DNA of 64,000 nt from Diadema setosum (GCA_033980235.1 CM067069.1:16539150-16603149); one strand, 5' to 3'. Numbered from the stretch's first letter, positions 23,849 through 35,022 are shown. Notes: generated by a model from the letters alone, not told the origin. Translations and numbers: made by a program.

Positions 23849-24810
23849 AGGGGTGCGTTCGAGCGCTCTAAAGCGAACCAAAAGCCGGGTTCACACGTAC
23901 AAGTTAGCGGGATGACGATCGCGATGCTCATCCCGAGTTTTTTTTTTGCGAGCGTCCACACGTACCAAATTAGCGGGATAGCGATCGCGATCGGTATCCC
24001 GCTAATTTGGCGAGCGTCCACACGTACCGAATTATCCCGCTAACCTACTGCCGATAGAGATAACAGCAAAGCCTGCAAACTGGGTCACACAGTGCCTGCG
24101 CGCACTTACCTTTGTCCATTGTCTTTTACGCGTCATTGGTGTGGTTCGCGCGCTGTTGTTATTGTTCTCCAAAGAGGTGAAGGACGAGCTCCTCGCAGAG
24201 GCCTCGCTGTTGTGATGTGCGCATTGCATGATGGGATGTAAAAACTCGAGATTCTAATCCCGACCGTTCACACGTACCAGCGCGGGGCCAATTATCCCGC
24301 TAATTGGCGAACCAGCGCAAGATTTCTTGGGATTAGCATCGCGATGCAAACACGTGCAAAAACTCGGGATGACGATCGCGATGCAAATCTCGAGATTTGT
24401 ATCCCGCTAATTGATGTACGTGTGAACCCGGCTAAAAGCGTACCGTACCGTACCATGCCAATTTTGGAGCGTTCGAGCGCTCTGTGGAGAAAGCGTACTC
24501 ACGAGTTATTTTTAGAAAGGTCACGCTTGTTTGTAGCAAGAATGTCATTCACCCCTGGCGCTTGAACTACTTACAGCTGTCCAGAACAAAGAGAATGATG
24601 TTTTTGCATTGTGACGTATGCGCATGATACGCGCATGCTTTACAACGAACTTTTGGTACGCTTTGGTACGCTTTTGGAGCACATCGGGAAGTGGTCCACT
24701 TTTGGCTCGGTACAGTACGGTACGGTACACTTTAGGAGCGTTCGAACGCTCCTCTGGCGCGGGTACGGTAAGGTACAGTTCGCTTTAGGAGAGCGATCGA
24801 ACGCACCCCT
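23849..24810. mobile_element. Inverted-repeat element nested between foldback arms
   Basis: AGGGGTGCGTTCGAGCGCTC at the left end is mirrored by GAGCGATCGAACGCACCCCT at the right end, with one mismatch. CTAAAGCGAAC continues the left arm and GTTCGCTTTAG the right. Internal GTACCGTACC / GGTACGGTAC repeats also pair. Another element (23883-24433) is inserted inside. Confidence 0.75.
23883..24433. mobile_element. 551-bp inverted-repeat element inside 23849-24810
   Basis: AGCCGGGTTCACACGTAC at the left and its exact complement GTACGTGTGAACCCGGCT at the right (18 bp). The interior repeats TTAGCGGGAT, GCGATCGCGAT and CGTCCACACGTACC in both orientations. Confidence 0.8.
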
Positions 24811-24883
24811 TGTCTCGTCACAACTAAAGTGGCCATTTTTACATAGTGAGTTTTCAAGTTTGAGACATCATATCTCCTGAACC

Positions 24884-25144
24884 AAACATGTGGGGGCGCT
24901 GTGGCATAGTGGATAAGACTCCCGACTCCCGACCGGAGGACCGTGAGTTCGAATCCCGCCCAGTGCTTACATCCTTGGACAAGATGTTTTTACCCACAAT
25001 GTCCCTCTCGACCCAGGTGTATAAATGGGTACCTGGCAACGCTAGGGTAATAATAATAGCAGGGCCCTCTGGTAGAGCAGTGGCAACACTGAAGAGGCTA
25101 CCCTGGGTAAATAAGACCTTATTATTATTATTATTATTATAAAC
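24884..25144 (+). mobile_element. tRNA-derived SINE with (ATT)n tail
   Basis: AAAC at 24884-24887 and 25141-25144 flanks the insertion. TGGCATAGTGGATAAG (24902) is an A box and GAGTTCGAATCCCGC (24945) a B box, together an internal RNA polymerase III promoter. A tRNA-unrelated body follows (GGTACCTGGCAACGCTAGGG), then ATTATTATT. Because it cuts foldback arm A', and the other arm keeps the empty site, the boundaries are clear. Such SINEs depend on a LINE for movement; the shared ATT tail with the L2-type LINE is suggestive only. Confidence 0.9.
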
Positions 25145-25479
25145 GCGGTACTGACCCCTAATTTTCTCCAAATGTTGATTATATGTCAAACTAAATTCTT
25201 GAAACGTTTCAAGATAATCTCATAGTCTTTCTCTGATTTATGCTGAATCAAGCATTTTCATGATTTTCCTTTTTTTTCAGAAAAATATCAAAAAATGAGT
25301 GTTTTTTCCTTAAAATCTCAATTCAGTTATCACAATATCCCACAAAAATGGTATCAACTTGTAGAAAATTTTATCTTCTTTCATATGATATCACATTTGT
25401 TGAAATCTGATGTTTCTATCGAATTCTATCATTTAAATATGATAGTGTTAAATATGATAGTGTTAAATATGATATGATG

Positions 25480-27560
25480 TTTATGATAGTGATGATGTTA
25501 ATATATCATTTAATAATTTTTCAGGGATAATTAATAATCATTTAGATGAATATATACCTAAATCAAAAGATAAGTTAGCTGATTATAAAACATCCCCCAG
25601 ATTTCCATGGATATCAAAATCTCTTCTTCGTTCAATTAACAGGAAAAATAGATTATATTACAAATTTAAAATGAAAAAAAACTGAGAAGTCAAAAGAAAA
25701 ATACACTTCCTATAGAAATACTTTAACCAAGATTATACTGTTGGAAAAGAGGAAATATTATATGTTTCAGTTAGAAAAATATAGACATGATATGAAGAAT
25801 ACATGGAAGATTTTAAACCAGGCCATGAATATATCAAAAAAGAAATCAAATATTACAAAAATAAGATATGATAACAAAATATATGAAGATTCAAGTGAAA
25901 TAGCTAATATATTTAATTCTTATTTTTCAATGATTGGGGAGAATTTGGCAAAAAGGGTACCACAGTCAAATACGCATTTTTCAACATTTTTAGGTCAATC
26001 TAACTCAAGTTCTATTTTTTTTTTGTTCCAGTTACGAAATATGAAATTATTGATATTGTTACTGCAATGAACGACAAGCGAAGTGCTGGTTATGATGACA
26101 TAAGTAATTTCATTTTAAAGGGAATTATATTTTCAATCGCTGATCCACTTTCACATATTTTTAATAGATCTATATTATGTGGTGTTTTTCCTGATTTTAT
26201 GAAAATAGCTAAGGTTTTCCCTTTATTCAAAAAAGGAGATGGTTCTGATATGAGTAATTACAGGCCCATTTCTTTGCTTTCATCTTTATCTAAAATTTTG
26301 GAAAAATTGATATTTAAAAGAACGATTAATTTTTTAAATTTTCATAATGTTTTTACAAATTCTCAATTTGTGTTTCGTCAGAAACACAGTACCATTCATG
26401 CCCTTTTGAAGTTTATCGATCACGCAGCGCAAACTATTGATAATCATTCTCATCTTATTGGTATATTCCTGGACTTCTCCAAGGCCTTCAATACAATAAA
26501 TCATGAAATTTTACTTCGCAAGTTGTCTCATTATGGAATAAGGGGGAAGGCCTTGGAGTGGTTCAGGAGCTACCTGCAAAACCGCAAACAATACGTATCT
26601 CTGAATGGGAACGTTTCAAGTCTCGAATTCATTAAGTGTGGCGTCCCTCAGGGTAGCTTATTAGGACCTTTACTTTTTATCATTTATATTAATGATTTTT
26701 GCAGATCATCCGACGTGTTGTCATTTATACTTTTTGCTGATGATTCAAATATTTTTTTTTTCACATCAAAATCCAGATAAACTCGTGCACATTGTTAATT
26801 CCGAATTGAAAAAAGTGACCCAGTGGATAAGAGCTAATAAATTATCTCTTAATCTTTTGAAAACTAAATATAATATGTTATTTAGCAATTCTATAGAAGC
26901 ATTACGTAAAGAGATTATTTTTGATGAGAGCCTATTAGAACGCGTATCTCATATAAAATTCCTTGGGATTACAGTAGACGATAAATTATCATGGAGGCCA
27001 CATATTACTAACATTTAGTACAATAATTTCACGTAATATTGGTATGATTAATAGACTTAAGTTTCATATTCCATTGTCTTCTTTGCTGACGTTGTATTTT
27101 TCTTTTATTTTACCTTATCTTAATTACGGTCTTTTAGCATGGGGTAGTGCTCATCAAACTTTATTAGACAGACTACTGTTATTACAAAAAAGGGCACTTC
27201 GTGTTATTTGTGGCGTCCCACCACGTTCCCATACAGATCCATTATTCACTAAATACAAGATTTTAAAAATTAAAGATTTGTATTTTTTTCAACTTGGACA
27301 GTTTATGTTTAATTTCAACGCAAATGCACTTCCCTGTATATTCAATTCAATGTTTACAAGGAATCAGTGTTTCCATAATTATCCCACCAGGCAATCTTCT
27401 GAGTTTCATTTACTCCTTCTGAGAACATTATTGGCTCAGAATACATTGATATACACAGGCCCTAGATTCTGGAATTCATTAAGTTGCGAAATGAAAAATT
27501 CTCCTTCTTTGTACTCTTTTAAGCGGAAGTTGAAATCCTTTCTGTTAAACCCTCTCTGAT
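25480..27560 (+). pseudogene. LINE ORF2 (reverse transcriptase part), broken
   Basis: Endonuclease is lost. Blocks in order: PWISKSLLRSI (25597), NTWKILNQAMNISKKK, SAGYDDISNFILKGI, FPLFKKGDGSDMSNYRPISL, FLDFSKAFNTINHEILL, GKALEWFRSYLQNRKQYVSL, CGVPQGSLLGPLLFIIYIND, FILFADDSNIFF (FADD catalytic motif), IKFLGITVDDKLSWRPHI, then the C-terminal NYPTRQSSEFHLLLL and NTLIYTGPRFWNSL. Frameshifts occur near 25680, 26030-26070, 26750 (T run) and 27015. The final stop at 27557-27559 matches the paralogue's C-terminus in position. Confidence 0.87.
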
Positions 27561-27919
27561 TTTTCGCTTTTATTAACCAAGTCCCAACAACCACAGGGTT
27601 CATCATCCAACCATCAATCAATTAATCTCTGAATTTATTATAATGAAATAGCCATCATAATCTCTGCACGGCTGTATGCAGCCACCAGCTGTTTGAAGCA
27701 CCTCTTCAATTCCCTCTTCAATTTCCTCTTTCGTTTCCCTCTTTCGTTTCCCTGATCAGCGTGTAGGCATTCTCTTTCTTCTTTCCCTCCTTCCTTCCTT
27801 TTTTCCATCTATTTTGTCAAGTCGTGTCATGTTGCTGTGTGTCTCCTATTTTGTTCCGTTTTGTCTTAAATTATACTTGGCTAAGCATATGCAAATAAGT
27901 ATTTCATTAGATTTTTCTT

Positions 27920-27962
27920 GAGGGGTTCACAATCTACAAGCTTGCTTTTTAGTGGACCTCTC
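27920..27962 (+). ncRNA. Conserved LINE 3' UTR stem-loop, copy c
   Basis: GAGGGGTTCAC pairs with GTGGACCTCTC, with G-U pairs allowed. The loop AATCTACAAGCTTGCTTTTT is the family loop. Confidence 0.75.
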
Positions 27963-28364
27963 AGTTCTTTTTTTTTTCCAACTGAAACATAACCTTGTAT
28001 TTTTTTTGCGCATACATGCATATAACTTTATTATTGTATCATTCATTTTCAAGATGTATGTACACGATTGTGATATGATTCCTAATTTATACTGTGTTAT
28101 GTTCTGTTGGAAAAAAGGAGAAGGATATAATAAAATGAAATGAAATGAAAAATGAAATGAAAATAACAAATTCAGTAAATATGGCGGCCATCTTGGACGC
28201 CATCTTGGATTTGGAGGCTTTCGCAACAAATTTTTTGAGGTAGACCAGTGGAATGTCGTTTGTTACAATAAAAACTTGAAAATAAGCATGGTCTACTTAG
28301 TTTGTAGAGAGAGTGCAACTCACTCCTTAAGTAAGCGACTTTTTGGGGTTTGGCCCTCCGGTTA

Positions 28365-28799
28365 ATATTATGTTAAAATCCATAGCTGCTGCCAAAATTG
28401 GGATATAGAGTACATTATAAACATGCAGACCAGTACTTTTACATCACCAGAAAATTGACAGATTATTATATCTGTGTATTCCAAATATGTAAGTATTATC
28501 CACTAGGAAACTAAATATATAAGTCTGTGTTTATATATTTGTGTGTATGTGTGCGTGTGTGTGTGTGTATGTGTGTATGAAAGTCTGTTATGTGTTTGTA
28601 TATGTGTTTGTGTGTATATGTTCATGTGTGTATGTCGTATGTACATGTATAAAAATGCTATCACTATATAATGTTACAAAAGTAAAAAAAAACAACAACA
28701 CCGACAACAACAACAACAATATCATCCTGCTGCTGATTAGCATACTCTCCAAATAATTACCGTATATTGCCACACTAAATCCACACACTCTAAGCAAAA
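28365..28799. other. Spacer with GT-rich microsatellite
   Basis: GTGTATGTGTGCGTGTGTGT and degenerate GT repeats at about 28535-28640, then CAACAA repeats near 28690. No gene seen. Confidence 0.5.
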
Positions 28800-28916
28800 A
28801 AGGTTCTCAAATGGTTCTCGTCGGCTCCAAAATGGTTCTCATCAGATGGTTCCCGCAAAATGGTTCCGATGAGCACCTATAAATGGTTCCCAATCGAAAT
28901 GGTTCCGTTCGTCACC
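28800..28916. repeat. Degenerate short tandem repeat AAATGGTTCYC
   Basis: About seven spaced copies of AATGGTTC followed by T/C variants. Confidence 0.6.
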
Positions 28917-29121
28917 ATTTGCTAGTATGCGACCCAGTCCCCGAGTGTTATTTGTGGTAGGCTACTCTTGCAGGTCAAACAATAATTATCTTTAGGTCCA
29001 CTTTCATTTTTCCCCTTGTGTATATTCGAATGCCAGATGTAAGAATCACCAAAACTGTGGTATTGGTACAAAAATATTGTATGTGTTTCTACTGCTGTGA
29101 TATTAAATAATAAAAAGTACA

Positions 29122-29814
29122 TATGTGACACTGCACCTCAAAACAAACAAAAAGTCGCCAGACATGAATTTTTAGTTAAGACCATATTCTGAAAGAACAG
29201 ACTTTAAGCTTTAAAATGATGTATAACTCAAATCAAATGGGCTCTCCTAACCTATCTAAATATTGGAAAGAAAGCACAAACTCAGGAAAAGTGTGAACTG
29301 AGAAAAGAGGCTCTGAAGTACAGTGTCTATTCAAGCGCTTAATCTTTACCAAACCCTGCTGGCTGTGCGATGAATGGAACAAAAACAGGAAGTAAACCAC
29401 CAGAGTGACAACAATGAAGGGATTATCAGATTAAACTGAAATTAAGCATGCCTCATTAACACATTCTGTCCATAATCAATGCCAACTTTCAAAGCAGCAG
29501 CACTATCCTTTCAAAAGTTATTAGAGTTGAAAGTGAAGAGTGTGGACAAGGTTTTTCAGAAATGAAAGAGGAATTCTAAAGACACACCTAATCACACTAT
29601 TCTACCAAAAATGTTCGAGATAAACTGCTAAAAAACCCACTTTCCTGCCCGTTTTATGATACCAAATTTTAGCATAATGTAAAAGAATACCCGCTCTTTC
29701 AGAAAATATGAAAAAGTCAAGTTCGGCTAGGTTGACCCATTTCACTTATTTTCAGTCCTCACGCAAAATCAGTGTGTGCGACTTTATGTTCGTTTTGAGG
29801 TGCACGGTCACATA
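29122..29814. mobile_element. 690-bp inverted-repeat element family, copy 1
   Basis: Starts TATGTGACACTGCACC and ends GGTGCACGGTCACATA, with AAACAAACAAAAAGTCGC paired to GCGACTTTATGTTCGTTTT. The interior (TCTAAATATTGG, TCAAAAGTTATTAGAGTTGA) is shared end to end with 51793-52485 and 57893-58584. TA-bounded palindromic ends suggest a TA target, as in mariner-type elements. No transposase is present. Confidence 0.85.
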
Positions 29815-29953
29815 TTATTGTTTTTATCGTAGACTAATGACTTCTCTTGGCTGCGTGCCAACTGACAGCTGCCACGATCCAATTTTAGCGCTCGATCAGA
29901 TATGCGTACGCGTAAACGTACACATACTAGTACTGCACTGTAGGACTATGTAC

Positions 29954-30420
29954 GTAGTAACCGCCGCGGCACGCGCCGTAGCCTTTAAACAAGGCGACTC
30001 GCTCTGCGTGCCCCCGTATAGCGCGTTTACACCACAAACCTGTTGGCCGGCGAGTGGATGGAGCGAGCCGCCTTTATCCACTCGTTCAGGGATGTGTACG
30101 CAGAAAATACACACGGCACCAAGGCAAGCCGCGCGCGCTTGCTAACAAATTTATATTCTTTGACAAATTTGCGTACAAATTTGTTAGCAAGCGCGCGCGG
30201 CTTGCCTTGGTGCCGTGTGTATTTTCTGCGTCAAATTTGTACGCAAATTTGTCAAAGAATATAAAGCAACAACAACGACAAAAGTACACATCCCTGAACG
30301 AGTGGCTAAAGGCGGCTCGCTCCACTCGCCGGCCAACAGGTTTGTGGGGTAAACGCGCTATACGGGGGCACGCAGAGCGAGTCGCCTTGTTTAAAGGCTA
30401 CACGCGCCGCGGCTACAGTA
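29954..30420. repeat. Large complex palindrome
   Basis: The outer arms 29954-30099 and 30284-30420 are nearly identical in inverted orientation (for example GTTGGCCGGCGAGTGG with CCACTCGCCGGCCAAC). The centre has a further four-part palindrome: X 30100-30152, Y 30151-30183, X' 30177-30229, Y' 30232-30264, where X pairs X' (53 bp) and Y pairs Y' (33 bp) without mismatch. The overlapping ORFs are by-products of the GC-rich symmetric sequence. Confidence 0.93.
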
Positions 30421-31039
30421 GATTTAGCCCTGTGCTGCCTGCCTGCGCCTATGCAAACCTACCACCACCACAGCGGCAGGATCACTGAGCGAGAGTGCCA
30501 ATGCATAGCAATGTGTATGCAGCAGCAGACGGCATAGAGATGTATACTATAATATACTAGAGCGCGGACTGCGTGTTGCGCGTACGCAGTGCTCGTGTGC
30601 CGAGATGAAGAGGCCGCGCGCCATCTTTGTCCGGGCAAAAACAAACATCGCGTCCGGGCAGCGCAGTAGTGGTGGACACGTGAACACGTATATACAACAA
30701 GCGCTCAAACACGTATTGGCTTTCAGCAAGAAGATGAGGGGGTCGGAGATGAGAGAAGGAAACAACTCAAAATTTTAAGTTGCTAGCAATCTCTTATTAT
30801 GAGTGGTTAAGAAAATGAAAATGACACAAAATTTTACTTTATTCTCAACGAGGTAATACTTACAAGCCGACCAACACAACCATGGTTTGGTTCTCTTGCA
30901 TGGTCTCTAGACAGCCGGATGCCCCTTGTGATACAGTATACTGCTTCAATTTTTGTATTTTCTTTTTTTGCAATTATATTTTTTCTGTATGAGGGGACTG
31001 CATTCTATAGTCCTATCTGTGTATACGAGTATTTCATTG
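30421..31039. other. No recognised gene
   Basis: A GC-rich stretch (30430-30700) followed by AT-rich spacer. GAGGGGACTGCATTCTATAG near 30990 faintly recalls the LINE 3' hairpin but lacks the second stem half. Confidence 0.35.
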
Positions 31040-31110
31040 TATTTTTTATTTATTTATTTTTTTATTTATTTATTCATTTATTTATTTTTTGGTGGTGGTG
31101 GTGGAAATGA
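31040..31110. repeat. (TTTA)n(GGT)n microsatellite
   Basis: TTTATTTATTTA repeats run into GGTGGTGGTGG. Confidence 0.9.
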
Positions 31111-31389
31111 AATCAATCATTTTTATAAGTATGTGTAGACATATTGGTTCCATGACATATTATGTTCAAGCTCGAAATGCTAATGTTGAAGCTTACATAA
31201 ACCCTAACCCAAATCATAACACCTAACCCTCATCCTAATCCTCACCCTGCCTTGAACCAAAAGCCCAATCAGACCCATGATGCTAATTCTATTTTCAGAA
31301 AGATATCAATGCCGGAGCATAATATGTCCTGTCACCAGGCATATATTACGTATTCTGAGCTTTTCTCACACTATCACCATATAGTGAAA

Positions 31390-31575
31390 TTAACTGCTGG
31401 TATAGCAAAGGGTGGAGGAACGATTTCTTTTTTTTTTTTTGGGGGGGGGGGGGGCTCAAGGGCCAAATAGGGCACTTAGAAAAGAGCACTTTTTAAACTT
31501 AAAAAGGGGAGGGTTTTTGTTTTTTGTTTTTTTAAATGGGGCAAATACCCCCCCCCCCCCCCCGTTCCGCCGACC
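31390..31575. repeat. Homopolymer-flanked palindromic element
   Basis: GGTGGAGGAACG near 31410, then T and G runs at the left; a C run and GTTCCGCC at the right. The inner parts GAGCACTTTTTAAAC and TTAAAAAGGGGAGG are partly symmetric. It resembles the MITE at 18013-18155 in its G/C homopolymers. Confidence 0.5.
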
Positions 31576-32415
31576 TTGCATAATATATGTACTGTATTAG
31601 CTATCTATAGTAGCAATAGATCGAGAATAGCTGAGGGAGGGCGGAGTGCCCCTGACGAATTTTGCAAGACCTTTTCTTTTCTTTTTCTTTTTTTTTTCTT
31701 GAATCAATCTGTTTAATACACACTATAAATGTAATTGTAGTTACTTGTGAAAGGAAACTCCGCTCCCCTTCTTTTCTCCTGTTTCTACATCCAAAAGCAG
31801 CACATGAACCAGGCATTTTGCAACATAGATCTATGCTACTTTAAGTAGAATTTGTGAATTTAAGAACATTTTCGATTTCCAAACTCCGATGGAGACCTTG
31901 GCATAGATGCTAGCCTACTGCCGTTGCATCCCGTCGTCGATCTCCCTGCATGCTCCGCTAGCGCTACACGTTATCGGTACGGTCGCTAGTCGAAATTTGC
32001 CCGGACCAAAATGGCGAACGCCTCCTTCTATCGGTCACAGAGATCTTGCGGAGTCCGCCCTCTAGTGTTCTTAGTATATATCTCTATGGCAGACGGCTAT
32101 ACCTACGTAGACACTTTTACACATTAAGTCTATGCGCATCACCAGTATCACACCCATAACGAACGGCACCCGGTAACGTTAGACATTAATTTTGTCTGAA
32201 GTGGACTGGAAACGTGTCACTGTCAATTCCATTTTCGCCATGGCAGTCATCACAATTTAGGAGAATAGGTAAGATTTTTAGTTTTGATGTGGTTTTATCT
32301 CATTTTTAGATGACAGTCGTTGGTACAAAATCAAGTTAGATTCATCACTCAGTTTTCGTTTTCAGTCAGTGATTAACCTTTGAGTAACGGTTAGCTAGAT
32401 CCTATTAACGTTAAT
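31576..32415. other. CpG-bearing spacer, possible regulatory or first-exon region
   Basis: AAAATGGCGAACGCC near 32010 and GCCATGGCAGTC near 32238 are ATGs in good context in a locally CpG-rich stretch, with a donor-like ATAGGTAAGA near 32266. The frames are only about 40 and 7 codons and match nothing I know. No gene is claimed. Confidence 0.2.
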
Positions 32416-32444
32416 TAGGTGATACGCTATCAGCGTATCACCTA
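32416..32444. repeat. Hairpin TAGGTGATACGCT / AGCGTATCACCTA
   Basis: A 13-bp perfect stem with a 3-base loop. The right half recurs at 37399-37411, 5 kb away, where it borders another palindrome (37411-37431). Confidence 0.8.
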
Positions 32445-33289
32445 TTGTGATTGTCAAAATCTCTCTTTATTTTTTTTTATTCTTCTTTCTTTCTGGACAA
32501 TTTTGTGTCGTCAATATCTCAACAATGACATTACGAAATAACATGACATTTTCAGTCAACATGTCTCATTACAAAATCTAGCCACAATAAGGTTTTCATG
32601 ACAGTAACATATCTATGACGTCATCTAGGCGCCATTTTGTGATTTTCGGACCTTGTCACATGATCGATCATAACTTCATAACTAGATGTCATTTCTGTAT
32701 CATTTTCGGTGGACATGAAGTTCAGGTCACGCTCTATCTTACTTTTTAACGCTAGTTACACAGGTCATCATTACGCGCGCGTAAGCGCGCGTCAAAATTT
32801 TAAAAGACTCAAAACGACTTCCCAATGGGAAATCTCGAAGAATCTGCGCGTCCGTCCGCGCAATTTCGCGCGCAGAGCCCGTAAGCAACACGAAAATGCA
32901 TTATTTTTGACTGATTTGGATTCCTGATACTTTGAGTAACAATATCCATTGATTTCCGATCGATTTCGACCTATAACAAAGGAATGCACTGGCGTCAAAG
33001 TTGAAATTCCGCTTGCGCGTCTTTCTGCAAATATAGTGAAAAAACATGTCTTTGTTTATTTCGCCATAGCTCTTTAAATCGTCCGTTGACCCTATATTTC
33101 TATTGCATATTACAAAAGTATATGAATTGTAAATAACATTCCAAGTATCAATATTGCCAGGAATACGCGATGACGTCATCATATCGTCATTTTGAATAAA
33201 AAAAGTGGAATTGATTTTTTTGAGGTACTGTTTCTGACATTCATTTGCTCGTATCTCTGTTGTTTAAGCTCAATATTATCCCAAATTCA
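32445..33289. repeat. Dispersed repeat-like DNA with TGACGTCA sites
   Basis: TGACGTCA occurs at 32616 and 33171. The text (GGCGCCATTTTGTGATTTT and similar) looks like old repeat DNA, but no second copy in the window aligns to all of it. Confidence 0.35.
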
Positions 33290-33650
33290 GATATGTTGTA
33301 CTTTGAACATTTGCCTTTCAAGTCCATGTGATGGTTTTGAAATATGATGACGTCATCATACTAGAAATTGTGATTAAAGGTAAAGACTCAAAATCAGACA
33401 AGTTTACGTGTTATGTCTATGGGAGGTGATTTTTTTTAAAACCATGCATTGACTTGACAACGTTTAAGCACCTTTACCTCATCTGATTTTGCTCCATTTC
33501 CTCTGAAACATACGTATGTTGTAGCTGAGACAATAAGCTTTAGTAATCATGCATTTTATGTTTTCAAATCTCCTCATCAGGTTGATAATTTTGTAGTTTA
33601 GAACTGAAAATGAGAATGCAATCTGTACGGAACGATTCCCAATTTTTCTT
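33290..33650. repeat. Repeat R, copy 1
   Basis: The 3' part (33368-33650) matches 36358-36640 directly (AAGACTCAAAATCAGACAAG, GCATTGACTTGACAACGTTT, TTTGCTCCATTTCCTCTG). The 5' part (33290-33378) matches 36990-37082 (TGATGACGTCATCA, AATTGTGATTAAAGG). Confidence 0.75.
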
Positions 33651-33739
33651 TGCAACTGTATATTGATCGAATCCACGCTGCCACATGTGAGAAGTTGAAT
33701 AGCGCCATCACAAGTCAACACTGTCACGATAGTATTTAG

Positions 33740-34345
33740 ATTTAAGTTTCGCACTCGATCTTCAGGACAGCCATGTGGCATAATCGGTTAGCGCGCTGGT
33801 TGTTCATAACGCCATCCCAGAAGGCGAGAGGTTCGACTCCCGCAGGACTTTTATCCGTTCTTTCTTTTTTTCTCTTTTTTTTTTCGGCAGTTCAGCTTTA
33901 CTCCAATGTCATTCGTATTTTTTTTATCAAGTGTACGTAACCCGTGAACACGGCTGCTCTATTTCCCTTGTTTTGTATTGGAGTTTGGAGATTGGGTTTG
34001 CTTCATTAATTTTGTCACACTAAATGTTGTAAATTGCCCCTTGTTACAGTGTCCCGCTTGCCACCTTTCGTCTGCTCTTTCCTTTTCTCTTCATTGGTTA
34101 TTGTTATGCGGTAACAGGATAGGTAGGAACATGTACGTTTAAATAACTTGCAGGAATGGGAGCTGAATTGATTAACTCTAGTCCAGGTGTATGGCGTCTC
34201 GCTCATCTCTTTGAAATTCCAGGTGTTATTGTTTGACCCAATAACGGAGTTGTAGACAGGTTATATGTTGCCATAGAGGTATCTTGTGCCACATGAGTGG
34301 AAAGCATCACTGTTTAGTAGTAGTAATGAACTTTTTCATGTTGTA
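33740..34345. repeat. Tandem segmental duplication, unit 1
   Basis: Matches 34409-35022 in the same orientation, including GCAGTTCAGCTTTA, GTGTATGGCGTCTCGCTCAT and TGTGCCACATGAGTGGAA. Each unit starts with a tRNA-like module. Confidence 0.85.
33770..33850 (+). pseudogene. tRNA-like module 1
   Basis: TGGCATAATCGGTTAGCGCG resembles an A box and GAGGTTCGACTCCCGC a B box. There is no acceptor pairing, so it is a tRNA-derived sequence and not a tRNA gene. Confidence 0.6.
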
Positions 34346-34364
34346 AATGATATAAAGATTTAAG

Positions 34365-34367
<3 letters not shown>

Positions 34368-34402
<35 letters not shown>
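34368..34402. repeat. (AT)n microsatellite
   Basis: Pure AT repeat at the junction between the two duplicated units. Confidence 0.95.
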
Positions 34403-34406
<4 letters not shown>

Positions 34407-34408
34407 AT

Positions 34409-35022
34409 TAAAGATAAATTTCACATCCAATCTTCGGTACAGCCGTGTGGCTTTATAGTCGCTTAGCGCGCTGCATGGTCATTATGCACTACCTCAGGAC
34501 GAGATGTTCGAGACCCGCAGGACGCTATCATTTTTTTTCTCTCTCTTTCTTTGTGTTTCTTTTGGCAGTTCAGCTTTATTCCGATCGATGTCATTTATCG
34601 TATTATCTTATCAATTATACTACCCCACGACACACAGTCGCTCAAGTTCCTTTTTTTTTTGTCGGAGGCTGGAGGTTGGATTTGCTTCATTTATCATACG
34701 TATTGTTTGAATTGCCCTTGGTACAGTGCCCCGCTTGCCACCTTTCCTTATCTCTTTCCTTTTCTCTACGTTTGTTCCTGTTACACTGTCACAAGACAGG
34801 TCGGAAAATAATTTGCATAACTCAACTGGAGCAGGAATGGCAACTGAATGAATTAACTCTAGGCCAGGTGTATGGCGTCTCGCTCATCTCTTTGAAATTC
34901 CAGGATGTTATTGTTTGACGCAATAACGGAGTTGTAGACAGGTTTTATGTTGCTATAGAGGTATCTTGTGCCACATGAGTAGAAGGCATCACTGTTTAGT
35001 AGTAGTAATGAACTTTTTCATG
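34409..35022. repeat. Tandem segmental duplication, unit 2
   Basis: Second copy of 33740-34345 with moderate divergence. The ORFs at 34445-34918 cross it without conserved frames relative to unit 1, so they are not genes. Confidence 0.85.
34434..34528 (+). pseudogene. tRNA-like module 2
   Basis: GTGGCTTTATAGTCGCTTAG is an A-box-like part and GATGTTCGAGACCCGC the B-box-like part. Homologous to module 1. Confidence 0.55.

Larger units (their letters stand above)
25438..28152 (+). mobile_element. LINE of CR1/Jockey type, 5' truncated, inserted in arm A'
   Basis: Arm A' breaks at TCATTTAAAT and resumes with AAATAACAAATTCAG, so the insert is exact; the short AAAT overlap may be the target duplication. 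The 5' junction has three 15-bp repeats of ATGATAGTGTTAAAT. Coding remnant 25480-27560, 3' UTR hairpin 27920-27962, tail of AAATG repeats. The same family as the minus-strand LINE at 60620-64000. Confidence 0.85.
12572..28364. mobile_element. Giant nested foldback element (about 15.8 kb)
   Basis: Outer arm A (12572-13132) is the reverse complement of a right arm now split into 24811-24883, 25145-25437 and 28153-28364. Ends read TAACCGGGGGGGCCAAA and TTTGGCCCTCCGGTTA. Shared landmarks are GAGTTGCACTCTCTCTACA, GCCGCCATATTTACTGAATT and CTTGAAACGTTTCAAGA. The right arm is cut once by a SINE and once by a LINE. Next inside, arm B (13161-13327) pairs with 20428-20574, and arm C (20579-20941) with 23382-23767. 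Two more inverted-repeat elements sit between C' and A'. No transposase was recognised. Confidence 0.75.

Noticed and set aside
24902..24960. A tRNA gene
   Set aside because: It is the head of a SINE, with a long body, an ATT tail and a target duplication.
29708..30488. Overlapping ORFs of 140-145 codons
   Set aside because: They read the arms of a palindrome in several frames on both strands, and no domain is visible.
31200..31260. Telomere-like CCCTAA repeats
   Set aside because: Only a few degenerate ACCCTAA/CCTAAC units; too short and irregular for telomeric DNA.
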